Shown: positions 59,855 to 64,000 of the stretch, in pieces
Numbering within the stretch: the first letter of the stretch is position 1
Layout: every line of letters begins with the position of its first letter
Source of the DNA: an uncultured Bacteroidales bacterium
GTDB taxonomy: Bacteria; Bacteroidota; Bacteroidia; Bacteroidales; P3
Direction: 5' to 3'
Length of the DNA stretch: 64,000 nucleotides
Assembly: GCA_900316055.1 (NCBI GenBank)
Contig: ONBK01000004.1
Span: 179,836-243,835, forward strand
Notes under the pieces: generated by a model
The model's input: the letters and a program-made list of their open reading frames with translations, nothing else
Database searches by the model: none
What the model was told of the DNA's origin: nothing
Translations under genes and position numbers: made by a program

Positions 59855-61135
59855 ATGAGTGAGAATAATTTCCAAGATTTCCAGGATTTCGCGAAGCGGG
59901 AAACATTAGAGTTTGCGAGAGAGCATAAGGACGAGGATACCGCGAGGCTTATGTTGAGCGCTTCGCGGTATCCTGCTATTGACATGGCGGCGGCGGTACA
60001 GCAGATTGAGGGGCTGCGGACGGCACGGGAGAAGTGGCCGTCGCTGCTGCAGTGCGAGGAATTCCTCTACCCTCCCCGGCTAAACCGCGAGCAAGCCTCG
60101 TCGGAAGAGACGGCGGCGCACAAAGCCTATTTGGTAGATGAGTTGTGTGGCGTAGAGGCGTTTGTCTCTGTGGCGGACCTGACCGGAGGTATGGGTATTG
60201 ACAGTATCGCCTTCGCTCAGCGAGCCCGTTTTATCAACCCTCTTAACACACAGGTACTGGCCCATGTCGACTACGTTGAGCGCGACGAAAAACTCTGCTC
60301 CCTGATGGAGCACAACCGCAAGGCGCTCGGCCTGGAGAATATCAGTGTGCATTGCGGCAACAGCATGGAATGGCTTGCCACATGCAATCGTGGTTTCGAC
60401 CTCCTCTTCATCGACCCTGCACGCCGCTCGGCCTCAGGGCGCAAGGTGGCCGCCTTCGAGGACTGCGAACCCAACATCCTGCAGCACACGGAACTGCTGC
60501 GGGAGCACTGCCGGTGGCTGATGGTCAAAGCCTCGCCAATGATAGACATCGACTTAGCCTGCCGTCAGTTGGGAGAAGTGTCCGAAGTGCATATCGTTTC
60601 CGTCAAGGGGGAATGCAAGGAAGTGCTCTTCGTCTGCGGACCACACGAAGGCGAAACGGTGATCCATTGTATTGTCCGCAACAAACCGGGTGAATTTTAC
60701 AACTGTGATTTCACCCGCAGTGAGGAGGCTGCCGCCGAGCCTCACTATTGCACTGCCGTTGGCCAATACCTCTACGAACCAGACGCCGCCCTGATGAAAG
60801 GTGGCCCCTTCAACCTCATCAGCCAGTGGATGGATCTGGAGAAGCTAGCACGCAACACCCACCTCTACACCTCAGACCGATTGGTGCAAGACTTCTACGG
60901 ACGAACCTTCCACGTGTTGAAAGAAATGAGGCCCAACCGCAATGCGGTGTCCGAGGCCATCCCGGGAGGCAAAGCACATGTGGTCACTCGCAACTACCCC
61001 GTGGCTGCCGCCGACCTGCAGAAACAATTGGGATTGAAGGAAGGCGGCGACCTCTTCGTCGTGGCCACCACCGTGGGATATGAGAAAAAGGTGTTCCTCT
61101 GCAATCTGGCAGACCACTTTTTGCAGGGGAAATGA
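59855..61135 (+). CDS. SAM-dependent methyltransferase with THUMP-like C-terminal domain
   Basis: 426 residues from ATG 59855 (MSENNFQDFQDFAKRETLEF). An ATG 9 codons upstream (59828) is within repeat sequence. Residues about 25-95 (ARLMLSASRYPAIDMAAAV, QQIEGLRTAREKWPSL) are the helical N-terminus typical of this family; methyltransferase motifs are VADLTGGMGIDSIAFA (SAM loop), HVDYVERDEKLCSLMEHN, and LLFIDPARRSASGRKVAAFED (DPAR motif). The C-terminal part (VGQYLYEPDAALMKGGPFNL, RTFHVLKEM, VVTRNYPVAAADLQKQLG) is the THUMP-like domain. Probably an RNA methyltransferase; target unknown. Codons 4-12 (NNFQDFQDF) are coded by the right inverted repeat of GxxExxY gene 2, so its native N-terminus has probably been replaced. 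Confidence 0.85.
   Translation: MSENNFQDFQDFAKRETLEFAREHKDEDTARLMLSASRYPAIDMAAAVQQIEGLRTAREKWPSLLQCEEFLYPPRLNREQASSEETAAHKAYLVDELCGVEAFVSVADLTGGMGIDSIAFAQRARFINPLNTQVLAHVDYVERDEKLCSLMEHNRKALGLENISVHCGNSMEWLATCNRGFDLLFIDPARRSASGRKVAAFEDCEPNILQHTELLREHCRWLMVKASPMIDIDLACRQLGEVSEVHIVSVKGECKEVLFVCGPHEGETVIHCIVRNKPGEFYNCDFTRSEEAAAEPHYCTAVGQYLYEPDAALMKGGPFNLISQWMDLEKLARNTHLYTSDRLVQDFYGRTFHVLKEMRPNRNAVSEAIPGGKAHVVTRNYPVAAADLQKQLGLKEGGDLFVVATTVGYEKKVFLCNLADHFLQGK
59874..59900 (+). repeat. Right inverted repeat flanking GxxExxY gene 2, inside the next gene
   Basis: 27 bases pairing with 59330-59358. It lies within the first 16 codons of the methyltransferase gene. 9-base words ccaagattt and ccaggattt are visible; a further ccaagattt lies at 59821-59829. 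Confidence 0.85.
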
Positions 61136-61142
61136 AAAAAAA

Positions 61143-61174
61143 TTTTGCCGGTTGAAAAATTGTTCGTAACTTTG
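61143..61174 (+). promoter_or_regulatory. Bacteroidota promoter for the rplM-rpsI operon
   Basis: TTTTG at 61143-61147 and TAACTTTG at 61167-61174, 19 bases apart, followed by CA. Strong consensus match. Confidence 0.78.
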
Positions 61175-61180
61175 CACTCT

Positions 61181-61340
61181 CCAAAAATGGGGAAGTTGCA
61201 CCTTGTCTACCCGTTCAAGTTGCACTTTCTCAGATTGATAAGTATGGGGACCAATTATCCGTCGGCGGTCGAAATGTGATGCAATCGGAGGAGAAATTAA
61301 CAATTTTGAACATAAACATCATCGTTAGTAAAATAAAAAA
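61181..61340 (+). promoter_or_regulatory. 160-base leader of the L13/S9 mRNA
   Basis: The transcript start predicted near 61181 leaves about 160 untranslated bases, long for this window. It contains gttgcac twice (about 61195 and 61231) and atgggga twice (about 61189 and 61245). A ribosomal-protein autoregulatory leader is possible by analogy with L13 leaders in other phyla; no known structure was recognised. Confidence 0.4.
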
Positions 61341-61796
61341 ATGAGTACGTTAAGTTACAAAACCATTTCAGCCAACAAGCAGACCGTCCAGAAGGAATGG
61401 GTTCTCGTTGACGCTGAGGGTCAGACCGTAGGTCGTTTGGCTACCCGTGTGGCCAACATCCTGCGCGGCAAGACCAAGCCCTGCTACACCCCGCATGTCG
61501 ACTGCGGCGACAATGTCATCATCATCAATGCCGAGAAGGTTGTCTTCAGCGGCAAGAAGGAGACTGACAAAATCTATCAGCGCTACACCGGTTATCCCGG
61601 CGGTCAGCGTGAGACCACCCCTGCCAAGGTGCGCGCCAGCCACCCTGAGCGTATCCTCGAGCACGCCATCCGCGGCATGCTTCCGAAGACTCGCCTCGGT
61701 GATGCCCTCTACCGCAACCTCCACATCTATGCCGGCAGCGAGCATCCCCATCAGGGTCAGAACCCCAAAGCCATCAATATTAACGAAGTAAGATAA
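61341..61796 (+). CDS. rplM: 50S ribosomal protein L13
   Basis: 151 residues: WVLVDAEGQTVGRLATRVANIL, GKTKPCYTPHVDCGDNVIIINAEKV-type core, YRHTGYPGG-like YQRYTGYPGGQRE, and ILEHAIRGMLPKTRLGDALYRNL with LHIYAGSEHPHQGQNP. All family landmarks, normal length. First gene of the operon; rpsI follows after 9 bases. Confidence 0.98.
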   Translation: MSTLSYKTISANKQTVQKEWVLVDAEGQTVGRLATRVANILRGKTKPCYTPHVDCGDNVIIINAEKVVFSGKKETDKIYQRYTGYPGGQRETTPAKVRASHPERILEHAIRGMLPKTRLGDALYRNLHIYAGSEHPHQGQNPKAININEVR

Positions 61797-61805
61797 GAAT
61801 AAGAT

Positions 61806-62195
61806 ATGGCAGAAGTTATCAACACCATTGGTAGAAGAAAGACCGCCGTGGCCCGCGTCTATATGACCCTCGGCAATGGCGAAATCAAAGTCAACGGCCG
61901 CGACTACAAGGAGTATTTCCCCACCGGTCCGCTGCAGTACATCGTGAACCAGGCTTTCGCCGTGGCTAACGCCGAAGGTAAATGGGATGTCAAAGCCAAC
62001 CTCGACGGTGGCGGCATCACTGGCCAGGCCCAGGCCCTGCGTATGGCTATCGCCCGCGCCCTCTGCGAGAACAACATCGAGGATCGTCCTGCCCTGAAGA
62101 AGGAAGGCTTCCTGATGCGTGACCCGCGTATGGTCGAGCGTAAGAAAGCTGGTCAGCCCAAAGCCCGTAAGCGCTTCCAGTTCAGCAAGCGTTAA
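61806..62195 (+). CDS. rpsI: 30S ribosomal protein S9
   Basis: 129 residues: INTIGRRKTAVARVYMTLGN, INGRDYKEYFP-type segment, GGGITGQAQALRMAIARALC, LKKEGFLMRDPRMVERKKAG and the invariant C-terminal KRFQFSKR that reaches the ribosomal P site. Cotranscribed with rplM; the L13-S9 pair is universal in bacteria. Confidence 0.98.
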   Translation: MAEVINTIGRRKTAVARVYMTLGNGEIKVNGRDYKEYFPTGPLQYIVNQAFAVANAEGKWDVKANLDGGGITGQAQALRMAIARALCENNIEDRPALKKEGFLMRDPRMVERKKAGQPKARKRFQFSKR

Positions 62196-62203
62196 TCTGG
62201 GAA

Positions 62204-62248
62204 AACTAGTAGCATTAGTAAGACTAGTAGGACTAGAAAGTTTAGTAT
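62204..62248 (+). repeat. Nonamer (actagtagg-type) array between rpsI and rpsB
   Basis: Five 9-base units (aaactagta, gcattagta, agactagta, ggactagaa, agtttagta), the same family as the array at the end of batA (9660-9712), 52 kb away. Confidence 0.85.
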
Positions 62249-62373
62249 CCAAACTGCCCGAATGCTCCGCTGCATTGACACAGCGAGCCGCATAGAAAGG
62301 CCACTAAATGCAGCCTAATGGACTAACGGACAGTTGGTAAAAGTTTAACAACAAAAAAGGAAAGTAAACAAAC

Positions 62374-63204
62374 ATGAACGAACTCAAATTCGAAGAACTG
62401 CTCGAGGCTGGTTGCCACTTTGGCCACCTCAAGCGTAAATGGAATCCCAAAATGGCTCCTTATATCTTCAAGGAGCACAACGGCATTCACGTCATCGACC
62501 TCCAGAAGACCATTGCCAAAGCGGACGAGGCAGCTGCTGCCTTGAAACAGATGGCCAAGAGTGGTAAGAAGGTCCTCTTCGTCGCCACCAAGAAGCAGGC
62601 CAAAGAAGTGGTCGCCGAGATGGCCAAGAGCGTGGATATGCCCTTCGTCACTGAGCGTTGGCCGGGCGGTATGCTTACCAACTTCCAGACCATCCGCAAG
62701 GCTGTCAAGAAGATGAACAGCCTCGACCAGCTGATGCACGACAAGGATTTCAACAATATCAGCAAGCGTGAGCGCCTCCAGGTGCAGCGTGAGCGTGCCA
62801 AGCTCGACAAGAACCTTGGTTCCATCGCCGACCTCACCCGTCTGCCCAGTGCCTTGTTCATCATCGACATCAACAAGGAGCACATTGCCGTCGCCGAGGC
62901 CCGTCGCCTGAACATCCCCACCTTCGCCCTCGTGGATACCAACACCAACCCCGAACTCATCGACTTCCCGATTCCCGCTAACGATGATGCGTCGAAGTCG
63001 ATTGCTGCCATCCTCAAGCACATGTGCGAGGCCATCCAGGAAGGTTTGAACGAGCGTATGCTCGACAAGGACGCCCAGACCGAGGAAGAGGCTCCCGTCG
63101 AGGCTACTGAAGAGAAGCCCGTCGAGAAGAAGACCCGTGCCCGTCGTCCCCGCAAGAGCGAAGAGGCTCCTAAAGCCGAGGAAGAGGCTCCCAAGGCTGA
63201 ATAA
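62374..63204 (+). CDS. rpsB: 30S ribosomal protein S2
   Basis: 276 residues: LLEAGCHFGHLKRKWNPKMAPYI, FATKKQAKE-type VATKKQAKEVV, TERWPGGMLTNFQTIRK, LPSALFIIDINKEHIAVAEA, IPTFALVDTNTNPELIDFPIPANDDA. Carries an acidic-basic C-terminal tail (about 40 residues, EEAPVEATEEKPVEKK and ARRPRKSEEAP), common in Bacteroidota. The 178-base gap from rpsI holds a nonamer array and a small hairpin (cgctg/cagcg, about 62267-62287) but no promoter box that I can defend. tsf follows 31 bases later. Confidence 0.97.
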   Translation: MNELKFEELLEAGCHFGHLKRKWNPKMAPYIFKEHNGIHVIDLQKTIAKADEAAAALKQMAKSGKKVLFVATKKQAKEVVAEMAKSVDMPFVTERWPGGMLTNFQTIRKAVKKMNSLDQLMHDKDFNNISKRERLQVQRERAKLDKNLGSIADLTRLPSALFIIDINKEHIAVAEARRLNIPTFALVDTNTNPELIDFPIPANDDASKSIAAILKHMCEAIQEGLNERMLDKDAQTEEEAPVEATEEKPVEKKTRARRPRKSEEAPKAEEEAPKAE

Positions 63205-63235
63205 TTAACTAACGAAAAAGAAAGGAAAACATACA

Positions 63236-64000
63236 ATGGCAATTACCGCTTCACAGGTTAACGAGCTCCGCAAACTCACCGGTGTCGGCATGATGGACTG
63301 CAAGAAAGCCCTCGTCGAGACCGACGGTGACATGCAGAAAGCTATCGAACTTCTTCGTCAGAAAGGTCAGAAGATGGCCGCCAAGCGTGCCGACCGCGAC
63401 GCCAACGAAGGCTGCGTGCTGGCCAAAACCATGGGCAACTACGGTGCCCTCATCATGGTGAGCTGCGAGACCGACTTCGTCGCCACCAATGCCGGCTTCG
63501 TCGATTTCACCACCAGCATCCTCGACACCGCCATGACCCAGCACCTCACCACCAAGGAGGAAGTCTTGGCTATGGACCTCAACGGCAGCAGCGTCGCCGA
63601 CGCCATCACCGACCAGATTGCCAAAATCGGCGAGAAGATCGAGCTGGCTCACTTCGAGACCATCGAGGCCGAGAAGGTCTACTCCTATATCCACCCGGGC
63701 AACCGTATGGCTTCCATCGTTGGACTGAACAAGGCTGGTTTCGACCAGGTCGGTCACGACATCGCCATGCAGGTCGTTGCCATGCGTCCCGTCGCCCTCG
63801 ATGCCGAGAGCGTGCCTCAGGAAATCAAAGATGCAGAACTCCGTGTCGCCATCGAGAAGACCAAGGAAGAGCTCATCGGCAAGGCCGTTGACGCCGCTCT
63901 GAAGAAAGCCGGCATCAACCCCGCCCACGTCGACAGCGAAGAGCACATGGCCTCCAACATGGGCAAAGGCTGGATCACCGAGGAGCAGGTCAACCAGGCC
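63236..64000 (+). CDS. tsf: Translation elongation factor Ts, 3' end outside the window
   Basis: 255 codons are present: MAITASQVNELRKLTGVGMM, DCKKALVETDGDMQKAIELL, KGQKMAAKRADRDANEGCVL. The TGxGMMDCKKAL and the core LVSCETDFVATN-type segment (MVSCETDFVATNAGFVDF) are typical of EF-Ts, the GDP/GTP exchange factor of EF-Tu. Frame open to the last base. rpsB-tsf is a conserved operon. Confidence 0.97.
   Translation, partial: MAITASQVNELRKLTGVGMMDCKKALVETDGDMQKAIELLRQKGQKMAAKRADRDANEGCVLAKTMGNYGALIMVSCETDFVATNAGFVDFTTSILDTAMTQHLTTKEEVLAMDLNGSSVADAITDQIAKIGEKIELAHFETIEAEKVYSYIHPGNRMASIVGLNKAGFDQVGHDIAMQVVAMRPVALDAESVPQEIKDAELRVAIEKTKEELIGKAVDAALKKAGINPAHVDSEEHMASNMGKGWITEEQVNQA

Overview
The window is a 64 kb piece of a Bacteroidales-type (Bacteroidota) chromosome. 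The evidence is direct: promoters of the form TAnnTTTG with an upstream TTG/TTTG about 19-21 bases away sit before many genes, four secreted proteins end in type IX secretion (T9SS) sorting domains, there is an S46 dipeptidyl-peptidase of the DPP7 kind, a BspA-like leucine-rich protein, and cell-wall, ribosomal and sigma-54 genes with Bacteroidota-type sequences. Coding DNA is fairly GC-rich, which leaves long empty antisense frames; no tRNA, rRNA or CRISPR was recognised.

Layout. 1-900: an AbiE-type toxin/antitoxin pair (toxin cut by the window edge). 1.1-12.3 kb: purine permease, BspA-like T9SS protein, a broken paralogous-domain gene, aroE, a membrane EEP-family hydrolase, nth, a small GxxExxY gene, a BatA-type protein, an ABC-2 exporter pair and a stop-less DUF6266-like gene. 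12.5-29.1 kb, all on the minus strand: the division and cell wall (dcw) cluster mraZ-rsmH-ftsL-ftsI-murE-mraY-[murD remnant]-ftsW-murG-murC-ftsQ-ftsA-ftsZ plus an EamA transporter. 29.5-43.3 kb, plus strand: a giant T9SS protein, DPP7, an rpoN/M23 in-frame fusion, ribH, fmt, HU, gpsA and an acyltransferase. 43.3-45.7 kb, minus: RecD-like helicase, secG, a TPR-like protein. 45.9-51.5 kb: rpmH, rlmD, a T9SS repeat protein, apbE, yicC; then a 927-aa T9SS protein on the minus strand. 55-64 kb: a TPR lipoprotein/DUF4292/LolA-like trio, tadA, a nucleotidyltransferase, a second GxxExxY gene, a THUMP-like methyltransferase and the rplM-rpsI-rpsB-tsf translation operon.

The most unusual features are: (1) two GxxExxY genes (PD-(D/E)XK nuclease fold), each lying between a pair of long inverted repeats whose sequence differs between the two loci, so that each gene would sit in the loop of a large hairpin; (2) a set of short tandem repeats with unit lengths of 7, 8 or 9 bases that fills many gene boundaries and also runs in frame through aroE, batA, murC, murE, rsmH, ftsW and others; (3) sigma-54 fused in frame to a secreted M23 murein peptidase; (4) a murD reduced to its C-terminal domain with altered key residues, sitting in an otherwise complete dcw cluster; and (5) a dispersed palindromic repeat family. 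The repeat arrays touch several of the other anomalies (the murD gap, the GxxExxY flanks, the sigma-54/M23 linker), which suggests, but does not prove, that they take part in local rearrangement.
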